A stretch of 64,000 nucleotides of DNA from Acarospora socialis (taxonomy: Eukaryota; Ascomycota; Lecanoromycetes; Acarosporales; Acarosporaceae). Shown here in pieces: positions 21,026-31,692 of this stretch. The notes below the pieces were generated by a model that saw only the letters and a program-made list of their open reading frames with translations, was not told where the DNA came from and searched no databases. Both the position numbers and the translations under genes were made by a program. Location of the stretch: the NCBI GenBank assembly GCA_025617375.2, contig JAMYGW020000001.1, positions 2,976,001 to 3,040,000 on the forward strand. The letters run 5' to 3'. The stretch's first letter is position 1; each line of letters opens with the position of its first letter.

Positions 21026-23783
21026 ATGCCAGCTCCGAGACCTTCAGTCAGGCCCGGGTCTGCGAATTCTCCGAGTGGATCACAGACTCCGTCTCGTGCA
21101 TCTTCTGCATATAACACTATTCCTCATGCGCCTTTGAATCCCAGCCAGCTGCGTATGTCGCACGAACCGGGCACCTCACCACAGCATATAACGTCAGTTG
21201 CGCAGTCTCAAGATGAACTGCGTTCACCACTTTGTCAAGAAGGTCCGAACGTCAACCGCGACAGCATGCGTCCCATTGCTTCTGAGCCGACCTCGCCCTT
21301 CACAGGTCCCGCCCGTATGGCGGTAGAAGGTCGCATCACCGAACCCTCGTCCCAAGTCGCGGATGCTCACACCCGCCTTCTAAGTTCTTATAATGACCAT
21401 CCGAGTTGCGGCTTGAAGAGTTGCAATCATGGCACGTTTTCGCCGCGTCCGACCGTGCGTCGGAGCTACTTCAGCTACGACAGTCAAAGTGGTATTCAGG
21501 GATGCTACGGACGGGGAACGGACAACTCAGATGATGGGAGGACGTCCGCCCCATTTGGAGCTTCTGGGGACGCTATTGGGGATCGGACGCTTGGTGGGGC
21601 CAAGGGAAAGAAAATGAGCACGACGCAGTGGTTGGCCAAGAGACACGGAGTGAAGAATCCGCGAAGAATGTATGTAAGGCTTAGCAACATCCTACACACG
21701 GAGACGAGGATCCCAAAGCCCCCCTCAATGATACGGCGGCACGTTCGTAGGGCCACGGCTGATGGAAGCATGCTATATTCAGGTATCTGACATACTACTT
21801 CCCTTTCCTCAACTGGATTACTCAGTATAAGTGGTCATACTTCCAGGGCGATCTAGTTGCCGCACTGACAATGGCGTCTTTTTACATCCCCATGTCCCTC
21901 TCTTATGCTGCCAATCTTGGCCATTTACCACCAATCAATGGTCTCTACTCTTTCGTCTTCAACCCTCTGGTGTACGCATTGTTGGGAAGCTGTCCCCAAA
22001 TGGTTGTCGGACCAGAAGCGGCTGGCTCTTTGCTCGTCGGGGAGGTGGTGCGGTCGAGTGTAGACAGCGGTTACTCAGGCGATTTAGATCAGTACACGAA
22101 TGCACGAATAGCCGGTGTCGTGACTGGCATGGCAGGAGCGGTGATCTTCATAGCAGGCCTGACAAGATTAGGTTTCTTAGATAATGTGTTGAGCCGACCG
22201 TTTCTCCGTGGTTTCATCAGCGCCATCGGATTCGTTATACTAGTGGATCAGTTGATCCCAGAGATGGGCCTCGCGGACAGAGCAAATGAAGTGGGCAAGA
22301 TCAAACATGGCAGTAGTGCGGAGAAGCTTGTCTTCCTGATTGAGAACGCCGGATACGCGCATCGACTGACTTGTGCTGTGGCGTTTGGGAGTTTTGCAAT
22401 CATCATGGTATGCAGGTGAGCATAGGACAAACCGGGAAGCCGCTTAACCGTTGTAATTCTAACATTTCAACGTAGGGAGCTCAAACGGAGGCTACAGCCA
22501 CGATACCCTTGCGTGGCTTATGTCCCTGATCGGTTTATCGTTGTAGCACTCTCAGCGGTCCTCACATGGAAACTCGGTTGGAATAAGCAAGGTTTGAGAA
22601 TCCTCGGCAGTGTCCAATCGACAACTGGATCTCCATTTCCATTCCATTGGCCATTCGTCCCGTCGTACATGACCCACATTCGGGAAGCCATGGGAACGTC
22701 CTTCCTCATCGCCCTTCTCGGTTTCTTCGAGTCTTCCGTTGCTGCTAAAAGCATAGGCGGAGGCGAAAGTAAGACTGGGGACGGAATTCAAGGGATGGCT
22801 CTTAGCGCCAATCGGGAACTAGTCGCTTTGGGAGTCGCCAATCTGGTAGGCGGATGTTTTATGGCTCTGCCAGCGTTTGGCGGCTATGGGAGGAGTAAGG
22901 TCAATGCCTCGACCGGTGGAAAGACGCCCATGAGTAGCGTTTTGCTTAGTCTTATTACCGTGATCTGCGTCCTGTTTCTCCTACCTTACTTTTACTACAT
23001 CCCTGTAAGTTATTCGGGTTGGCACTATGCAAGCTTCAATATGCTAATCTCTCTTAGAGATCGGTTCTCTCCGCCATGATATCAGTTGTCGCTTATTCTC
23101 TCATAGAAGAAGCGCCTCACGACATTCATTTCTTCATGCAAATCCGCGGCTTCTCCGAACTCGCTCTCATGACGCTCATCTTCGCCGCCACGATCTTCTA
23201 CTCCTTAACCCTCGGCATCGCCCTTGGCGTTGGCTTATCCGTGCTCTCCGTCATCCGCCATTCCACCAAACCACGTATACAGATCTTAGGAAAAGTGCCT
23301 GGCACGACCAATCAGTTCGAGAACGCCGAAGACAACCCTTTTGGGCTCGAATTTATCGAGGGCTGTCTGATTGTAAAGATCCCAGAGCCGTTAACCTTTG
23401 CCAACACAGGCGATCTCAAAAACCGTCTGCGCCGCCTCGAACTTTATGGCACAACGGCCGCACATCCTGCCCTTCCCCGCGTCCGACCACCGGAACACAA
23501 TCAAAACATTATCTTCGACGTGCATGGCGTGACGGGGCTCGATGGCTCCGGCACGCAGGTACTGACCGAGATTGTCGATTCGTACATCAGTAGAGGGGTG
23601 AGAGTGTTCTTCTGCAGGGTGCCGAGCGAAAGGAGCCAAGTGTATAAATTGTTTCAGAGGAGCGGGATCGTCGACACGGTTGGAGGTCCTGGTCATTTCC
23701 TCAAGAGCGTGGAAGAGGCGTTGAGGATGACGGAGTTGGAGGATCTGAGTGATTTCTATAGAGAGACCGAATCTGCCGGTTAA
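21026..23783 (+). CDS. SulP-family anion transporter with STAS domain
   Basis: Membrane transporter of the sulfate permease (SLC26/SulP) superfamily. Four exons (21026-21669, 21783-22415, 22476-23004, 23058-23783) give 843 aa. The first about 215 residues are hydrophilic Ser/Pro-rich. The transport core follows with the family signature (ALTMASFYIPMSLSYA, then VGPEAAGSLL), 10-14 hydrophobic spans and GVANLVGGCFMALPAFGGYG. The C-terminal STAS domain spans about residues 640-820 (IIFDVHGVTGLDGSGTQVL). The long N-terminus and sequence style recall the YGR125W/Vsb1 vacuolar branch rather than the plasma-membrane sulfate permeases, but this is inference. Introns are 113, 60 and 53 nt. Confidence 0.9.
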
Positions 23784-24305
23784 GCAACAAGAGCGTATAG
23801 ACGGTGAATCTGGTGTTTTGGAGGCATTTGATGGGAGCGAATGGAAGGTTTCGTATCATAACTCTTGTCTATCTGGATGGGGCTTTTTGATGACGCTTGA
23901 AGATCGATGGTTGATAGCGCAGATACCCTGAAGTAGCTAGCGATACCTGACTCTCGCAGCCTCCATACGAAGAACTATACGTATACAGGAAATAAGATTG
24001 CGAACTATCCAGTTGAGGATAGTAACATGCAGCGCTTGAACACACGCTAACACATCGTTGCATCTCTATCAAGATCAGATGTTTTCACTTCTAATCTCAT
24101 GCTGACACTCAGCAGATCATCCCCATGTATGAACGATGCTCGCTGTTGAACTTTTAACATGATATGCGGACTGGAGTGCTGAACCATGCCCTAACGCTAA
24201 CATCTCGGCAACGGTTCGTGGTCCGCACGTATTTCCTCCACCAACATCAAAGTGATTTCGCCAACATCAACCAATATCACCGATCTCGTGCCAACAAACT
24301 TCATC
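23784..24305. other. Intergenic, no gene seen
   Basis: SulP 3' flank and promoter of the pepsin-fold gene. Nothing else is recognised. Confidence 0.5.
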
Positions 24306-26076
24306 ATGCACTTCCCCTCTTTCCTCGTCCTTATCACCTTCACCTTCACCTCTTACGCCACTCCCCCTCCGCCCGAACCTCCAGTCCTGCACTTCACCAT
24401 CGCCCGTCGCGGCGGCGCGTTCCCAACCGAAAACATCGTCAACCTGACCTTCTTATCTGAAGAGCTCGCAAAGGCGGAGGCGAGATTCAATCTGACGAGA
24501 AGGGAGGTGCGGGGGAATAAGTTGGTCAGAAAAGCGAAAGAGAGAGATGTTGGTGGGAAGGAGGAAGGGAAGTTGATGGGGGATCTGGGATTGGATGGGA
24601 GATGGTAGGTTATGCGTCATTTCTGGCTATGGATGGTGAGGAGGGTTAGAAGGTTTAGAAGATTGATGTTGGGTATAGGTTCGCCAAGGTCAGGATCGGA
24701 CAGCCACCGCAGGAGGTGGAGATGGATTTGGATATGTTGCTGGCGGATTTCTATGTTGTTACTACGACGAGTACGGCGGGGAGCCGGTATGATGATTTGT
24801 TCTCGCAGTCGTATGGTATGTGTTACTTGACTAGGTCTGAATGGTGCCAGCATGCGTGTTAACTTGACACGTTTAGTCAGGTCAAACGCCCATCCTTTTC
24901 CGAGCTGCGGCCTACCGACTGAGCTGCTTCACCTACCCAAGAGCAAGGTGTCTGTTCCCATCTCCTTCGCACACTGTCGACCTCCCAAATCATCCTTGTC
25001 AACTCTTGAAGCTTCGGGGATGATGCTAGGCCTCGCGCCGTCAAACCATCTCAGCCAAATCAAAACATCGACCTTGCTGGAGCAGCTCCTGGAGAACAAG
25101 ATCATCGAGCGTAGCATCTTCTCCGTCATGCTCATCAACAGCCACGAAGGCGTCCTGAGCGTTGGCGGGACCGTCGCGGAAGCCGTGGACTATGTCGAAG
25201 CGCAGACGAGGAAACAGCTCGACGAGATAGGAGCGATGGAGAGAACCGCTGTAACCGGTCGGACTGCATCGACGGCTGTCGAACCAATCACGAAGAGGGA
25301 AATAGAGTCGGAGATGTTAGTGCAAGATCCGAACATCGATTGGCGCAGCGGCTGGAAGTGGAGCAAGGTGCAAGGCGCCGAAGGATGGTGGCAGATCCTG
25401 ATGCAAGGCGTCTGGGTCGACGGAAGCAAGGTGCTCAAGAACCAGCCCGTCGTTATCGATGTCCGTCCGCACCCTCCCCCACCATCCTCTCTTCCCCAGG
25501 CCAACAGACAATTTGCTAACACGTCCCCCTCGTACCCGCAGCTAAATACCCCCTTCATCCTTGGCCCCCCGCTCGCCGTCCGCGCCTTCTACGCCTCCAT
25601 ATCCGGCTCTCGCCCCCTCCCGCCCCCTCACTCCCACTTCTACGCCTTCCCCTGCCTCAACCCACCCGTGCTCCACTTCGAGTTCGGTGGATGGCGCTTT
25701 CCGGCTATGCAAGGCGGCAAGGGCAGCGACTGGGATGGCTCACCGGGAGAGAAGTTCAGTCTGGGCCGGCTGAGAGAGGGGAGCGGATATTGTGTCGGCA
25801 CGGTCGTGGAGACGAGGATGGGTGTGGGAGACGAGTTGGGTCCCGTCAGAAAGACGGGGAGGAAGGGAGCTCTTGGCAACGTGGGTGTGCCGGCAGGAGA
25901 TTTGGCGGGGAACGGGATGCGAGATGTGTGGGTGCTGGGCGAGGGGTTTTTTAGGGGCGTGGGTGGGGTGTTCGATGTGAGTTACCATTTACGTGGAGAG
26001 AGGGACTGTGTTGGAGGTTTACTGACGAGTGTGGGTGCAGTTCAAGGAGCAGAGAGTCGGATTTAGGACGTACTGA
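24306..26076 (+). CDS. Secreted pepsin-fold (A1) protein with altered catalytic motifs
   Basis: Five exons (24306-24604, 24679-24815, 24877-25460, 25542-25976, 26041-26076) give 496 aa. A signal peptide (MHFPSFLVLITFTFTSYA) precedes a short basic propeptide-like region. A1 landmarks align: RIGQPPQEVEM before the first active-site position, then SGMMLGLAPSNHL, then DLNTPFILGPPLAVRAFYASI at the second, and the C-terminal VFDFKEQRVGF. The first motif reads D-M-L where DTG is expected, and the second D-L-N. Both Asp remain but the Thr and Gly are lost, so normal proteolysis is doubtful. Intron 3 (81 nt) is a multiple of three and lacks an in-frame stop, so a retained-intron form is possible. Confidence 0.8.
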
Positions 26077-27473
26077 TTTAGCGAAAGGGAGCTAGCTGCG
26101 CGAGTTTGAATGGCTAGCTTTGGAGCACATATACAAAGATTTTCGAGCAGGTGGAGTTCATACGGCGACATATCTGCGTGATCTCACTTGCAATGACTTC
26201 AGACTCTGCTAATGCGTATTTTGCTGATTTTGCGTCCTTATTTGGGGCGAGGCAGACTCTGTAGGTCCGTTATGTCACCGACGTTGTGCGTTCATGAAAA
26301 ATCGATACAACGTTCCTCTTCAATCTAAATCGATGGCCGAAGGAAGTATCGTTTTCGAACCTAGTATTCATAAATCTACGAATACGAAGGATATCTGAAC
26401 ATAGAAGAGGCGAGATGAGGAAGCCAATCAAGACCTAGCAGACATCTCCACCGAGGAAGAAGGAGATCAGCTTAGCATGACGTCCGCGAGTCATCCAGAT
26501 CAGCATAACTGCCTACGGTAATGAAAGCCAACCTCGCCGCCGAAAATCAAGGAGAAGCTCCGGCGCTGTTGTTGGAGTTTGGTCTCTTAGGGCATACGGT
26601 GCGGGTGTGGCTTACCCTTACCCTAACACTACAACTTCCTTCTTGTGCCTTTTACATGGTCTGATAATCTCTGGTTTCCATCATCGGCTCTATAAGAGCG
26701 GTACCCATTTCTCGAGTGTTCAGACAGTCCCATGAGCTTCTGGTTTCTTTCGAGAGCTGGTCGACTTTCTGTCTCGGTATAGCAGCTCCTGTCTGTCTGG
26801 GTTCTTGGAAGTGCTCTGTGCCCGGAGATGAAGTGGCGTCAGTTACTATCTCCTGGGAATTAGGTGGGTCGAGTTCATTTCTGGCGCTGAAAGTGGGCTC
26901 GAATGTGAATCAGGTAGCTGGGCGATGGCGCTTTGATTGTGTTCCAAGTGAATTTGGGACAGATCCGTCAGAGACTTCCAGAGTGCATCTATAGGCCATT
27001 CATTCCTCTCTGCCGTCTTGTTTGGTAAAAGGGAAGCTGACAAAACCGTAGCTTGTGTTGATCCCTTTTTATTGAAGCGTAATGACTGGGGATCGGCTCG
27101 TTCAAAAGCGAACAAGGATATAGGTCTGTACTTCCTAGTCATTCAAACTGTTTGCGACCGGTAAGAGGCATGTAAAGACTGCTGAAATGATGTGACAAAT
27201 CTGTTTCGGATGGCATGAATACAACTTCGTCTTAACCATAGCTTCTGGGAGAAGTATGTGTCGCTTGAGAATCTCCATAATTATGATTTTTCAACGACGG
27301 AATGGTCGACGAAGGAGATGGGCTTGATAAGTACAACTGTCATATTCCGCTACTATGAACAAGCTACATCGCGTGTAGAGGCAGCTGTATGATGTAGTTG
27401 GCAGAAAGAGTCATCAGTGATACATTGTCCCCAGAATAAGGGCAACCGGAGGTAGTAAAATACCATGATCTGC
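26077..27473. other. Intergenic, no gene seen
   Basis: About 1.4 kb at the edge between the dense gene block and the sparser accessory part. Open frames of under 100 codons on both strands have no support. Confidence 0.5.
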
Positions 27474-30196
27474 TTATAACAAGACATAATAAGCCAGTAC
27501 ATGGATGACCAGTATCCAGACTGTCCACCAGGTCTTCGCTGTCGCTCTGCATGCGTCTCCACTGAATAGCTGCAACGAGGCCGAGGAAGTATTTGACCTT
27601 GAGGAGGTAGTTGAAACTGCAGCTGACTGGGTTAGAGGCGGAGCACCGACTCCTAGACCCCACAAGATGACAGACCCGAGTCTCTGCCCACTACTGGACA
27701 GAGGTGTGGTGGATGATTCAGTCTCCAGACCCGATGAGCTGAGAGGGACCAGCGCGCCTGAGGTTTTCGTGGTTGACCCTTTAATGGGAAGAGTAACACC
27801 GTTGTAGGTGATGGCGCTGAGTTCCACAGCCGTGATAACTGGGGTGGACGGTGTCGGTAGGTGAAAGACATTGCTGCCGTCTATAAGAATGCCGCTGCCC
27901 GATGGCAAGACGGAGAGCACCGCTCCAGAGATTGTAGCTGGCGGACCCCCGGCGGTGATACTTGCCGTTCCGATCATGATGCCGCCATTTGAAGCGGAAT
28001 AGATCGACTGTCCGCCAATGGTAAGTAGAGGACTTGGTTGGGTGGGGCGGATGTAGAAGGTGCTGCTGCCGACAACTACACCATCACCGTCCGAGAGCAC
28101 AGATACCACAAATCCAGAAACCGTGGTTGGTGCCCCGCCTGCAGTGATGGTTTGGTCACCGATTACAACCGCCCTGCCGGTGGAGCCTGCCTGAATCTGT
28201 TGACCGGCTAGAGTGGGTGGAGAAGGGAGTTGTGTAGATACGACGGCAAAGGTGCTGCTGCCCACAACCACCTCTTTGCCGCCAGGGAGGACAGATATCA
28301 CAGTGCCTGAAAGTGTCTTTGGCGTCCCACCCCCAGTAATAGTTATATCGCCTATGACGACAACATTACTGGATCCCACTTGAATCTGTTGACCAGCCAC
28401 AGTGGGTAGAGGGAGGGTTGGCGAGCCAAATGTAAAGGATTCAACGGGATTGTCCCCATTCGGCACTTGTGGAACCGGCAGGTTTCTGATGGTGGTTTGT
28501 GCTGCTGACAGGGGATCTTCCACTCCGGGATTGCTTGGGTCGGGCTGCGTATCAGTACTACCTGACTGAGGATGTCGAGTTGCAGCGGGCCAGTTTGGAC
28601 CAGTCTCATGTGCAGCAATCGGAGATTTCACTGAGGACTTGACCAATAGATCAGCGATATGATCTGTTGGCAGATTGGCCGGAGAATCTGCTGAAGAACT
28701 GGCCGGTGAGCTGGTCAGAGAGTCAGCTATAGGATCAACCGGAAGATCAGACCGATGATCAGCGGGCGGGAGCTGCACTGGCTGGATTTGAGCCGGATTT
28801 TTCTGAGCCGATTGTATGGGGGACATACTCGTTACAGGCGAGGCAAGGCCAGGAACAAGAGCTGTGTTTGATGGTGTTGGGGCGGTAACCTGCCCACGTG
28901 TGGCAGCTGCAGTAGAAGTCGGACTCTTTGAAGATGTCATGTCCAGATTGGCAACAGCCACTGGCGTACCTGCAGGATCTTGAGGACTATCTCCCAAAGC
29001 TGACACCTCCAGCAATGCGTGAGGTGGATCCCAGCCTCCCCACGATGCTGGGCTGCAAGTACCCCACAGTGGATCTATCGAAGATATGTCTCCAGGCAGA
29101 GACAACTGTAGATGACCAGCGAGGCCAGACCCGTCCATTGGAGGGACTTTCGCACCATAAGGGATAACACAGTCTGATCTTGTCATAATCACACTGTTCG
29201 CGGGAGGGTAGTAAAGCTCCGTATAATTGATAGGACGGGAGTGGCTGTAAGGCGCGTAACATTGATAGGCCGCAGACAAAGCATTTGGGTCATAGGCCTT
29301 TGTGATGTTGCCATATGTGCCACCAACTCGAAACACACGATTACCATACACAAAGCACTCCCTAAGCGCTGACACTCCTTCGTAGACAACATAAACTGAT
29401 GGTGAAGTGCTTGGAAATATTCAGCAAATATTAGCGAGTCATTTGGAGAAACTCACAAGGTATAACCAGCGGAGACAAGGGTGTAAGGAGTGGGAGGTGT
29501 TGCGGTAATGTTCATCTTGGACTCCATAGTATTAGGTGGCCAGTACACAATGTGAACCGTATTGACATAGACCTCGCAGTTGTAGCAACATTCATCCGGC
29601 GGGCTGTAGTCAGTCCCGAGCCGTGTGTATCTCCAGGTGTTACAAAAAGTCGTCGTAGGCCAGCTGTAACAATCTGGTCTGATATCTGTGGTAATGGCAT
29701 GAGATGAGGGAAAAGCTAGGGCGCGTGCGGAGCATGAGCATTCAGTGAAGTCCATGCTGTTTTGCCTGTCACAGCTACTGGCATTGGCTGCAATGGTTCC
29801 ATTTGCAGAGATCGACGTAATGGTTGAGAGAGCGGAAGACGCTTGTTCGGTGTGGTTTCTGACAAAGGACGAGTTTTGAGGTGTTTGAAATGAGTTTGGA
29901 CGAGACAATCCTATCAGCATGAGGTCAGATACCAGTCTCTTATAGCGTGACTTTCCTCGGCATAAGCTGCCCAGGGTATGTTGTCAAGATCACTGAAAGG
30001 CAAGAGCCTTCGATTATGCCTATCCTTCACATGTCAAAATGTGAGCCACTTCCAGTGACCTTTCTATCAAGGCTCGGCACTGTATATAGTGTATTTCAAG
30101 GGACGCTGAGCAAGGCACAAGACAAGTGCAACTGGATAACCTACCTGCTGTAGCAAATGCAAGTAGTAAAAGCCAAGATTGAGAGAATGAACGCAT
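27474..30196 (-). CDS. Predicted GPI-anchored cell-surface repeat protein
   Basis: Three exons (30196-30145, 29910-29457, 29409-27474) give 813 aa. Exon 1 encodes a signal peptide (MRSFSQSWLLLLAFATA). The N-terminal third is Cys- and Asn-rich (ecto-domain with many N-glycosylation sites). A Pro/Ser/Ala-rich stalk follows, then at least three about 60-residue beta-type repeats of the form GGQ-I-x-ITAGG-x-SG-x-SVLPSG-x-VVGSS. The C-terminus is a hydrophobic tail (TWWTVWILVIHVLAYYVLL) after a short polar spacer, typical of GPI attachment. Such repeat proteins are frequent in Pezizomycotina cell walls; no biochemical role is known to me. Intron 2 (47 nt) uses the acceptor at 29410, because the nearer CAG breaks the frame. 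Confidence 0.78.
27860..28425 (-). repeat. Three tandem ~60-residue repeats within the GPI-anchored protein
   Basis: Three consecutive diverged units of about 180-190 nt. Each begins with a VAGQQIQ/LAGQQIQ/IGGQSIY segment and carries a TITAGG-type turn, then VSVLP/SVLSDG and VVGSSTF. Boundaries are approximate. Confidence 0.75.
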
Positions 30197-30793
30197 GTTG
30201 AAGAAAACGAGATGCTAAGTATGATGGTCAAATATTGGATGAGACCAGACTCTAAGAATCTTGTGTATTAGTATGCGGCTGAATTCAAAAGGGATAACGC
30301 TGAGGGAAAGACTGGACGCTGGTCCGACGGCGTCGCCACATCTGGGAGCGGAAAGACGAGATTTAAGACAGCCATCTCTATATGCTAATTCCTCCTGCCT
30401 GAGTCTAACGTGAGTTGTGATGTTCATTGAGTGGTGAGAAGCAGCTGCGCCCTAGTTGTGCTACATGCATATCAGCTTATGTGCATCGGGGAAGTCCCTG
30501 CATTCAGTTTTGTGGCTCCGAAAGGAAAAGTAAGAAAAGGATAACAAGGTAAGCAATGACGAAAGAGCGCTGCCTGATATTGCCGCTCCATAGAGCATAT
30601 GGCATGATCAATCTGCTTGCAGTTCATGTACCGAAGAGCATCACGCCTGAGGAGATACAGTGTAAGAAGACACGCCGCCAAGCCACTTGGCATGATCATG
30701 ACTTGACCATTCAAAGCTGAACAGATACTTGTGTCGAAAATATGCGCTTCCACTACAGAGGGAAGGGTTGTTGAGGAGCTGCGCAACATTGAG
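30197..30793. other. Intergenic, no gene seen
   Basis: Promoter side of the GPI-anchored protein gene. A 112-codon minus-strand frame at 30472-30810 has no support. Confidence 0.45.
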
Positions 30794-30901
30794 GTAAGAG
30801 TATGGGTCATAAGTCATTGGACAGTCTTTAAAAATTTAAGTCAAAATCACATACAGAAAAGATTCACTTGTCCAATAATGACTTATAACCCATACTCTTA
30901 C
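30794..30901. mobile_element. Short snap-back inverted repeat (MITE-like)
   Basis: The left arm starts GTAAGAGTATGGGTCATAAG at 30794 and reaches 30823. The right arm 30869-30901 ends TTATAACCCATACTCTTAC and is its reverse complement apart from a 3-nt gap and one mismatch. The loop is about 45 nt. The flanks share ATTG-like bases but no clean duplication. Confidence 0.7.
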
Positions 30902-31357
30902 ATTGTAATCTTTCCTACGTGTATGCGTACAATGTGTACTAGCAGTGTGCACCCTCGCACGCGAGAGGGGTGGAGTCAGTTCTGGGATTTACTCCTAAAT
31001 TGTATGCAAATCTCAGATTAAGTAGTTCTACTCCCTACTCCCTTTGGACCTTTGGCCCTTCAGTTGTGAGTTCACTCCTAAGTGGGTGTTTATCTGAAGT
31101 CTTAAGATGCAATATCAGTCTTTGCCCGTCGGACTTTCGGCACTCCGAGCCTCAAGTCACGTAGCAGTGTTTTTGAGTCAGCAATTACATAAGAAAATGG
31201 CTCGATCAGGCAGACAGATTGCCCGTTTAGGAAAGAGGCTTATTTGAGAAGTCAACTATTTTTTCCTTGAGACAGTACTATATAAGATGATTATACAACT
31301 AAAGCTAGCTCTGAGTTAGTTCGTTCTAGGCATCCATCGCCGGTCATACTCACTTCA

Positions 31358-31514
31358 TAACGTTTTCTAGAATTAAACGAAATGATGGGTGGGAGAAAAT
31401 CTAACTGATCAGGCAACTTTCCAAGACAGAGCGACTTAGAGTGACTTGGAAAGTTGCCTGATTCGGTTAGATCTTCGCCCACCTATCATTTTCGTTTAAT
31501 TCTAGAAAACGTTA
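31358..31514. mobile_element. Near-palindromic fold-back element, ~68-bp arms
   Basis: The left arm 31358-31425 starts TAACGTTTTCTAGAATTAAA. The right arm 31445-31514 ends with its reverse complement. The arms differ at only a few positions and are separated by a 19-nt spacer, so the transcript or single strand would form a long hairpin. It lies about 180 bp upstream of the HET start codon. No coding capacity. Confidence 0.8.
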
Positions 31515-31692
31515 CGTCATTGCTTTCCTCTGAATGCCCCGTGTCACTGCTACCAGAGCTCTCTTTCAACTTCTTTGAGTAATTTTCTAAATTGATACTC
31601 TCTGTTTTCAATCCTGAATGTGAAAAGATTACAGATTCTGCTATTCTAAGAGAACAGATTGGCCGCAGCTTTGGGGATTTGGGCAAATTCTC

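Noticed and set aside
26610-26640. CCCTAA-like telomeric motif (TTACCCTTACCCTAACAC)
   Set aside because: Only about one and a half imperfect units inside ordinary intergenic sequence.
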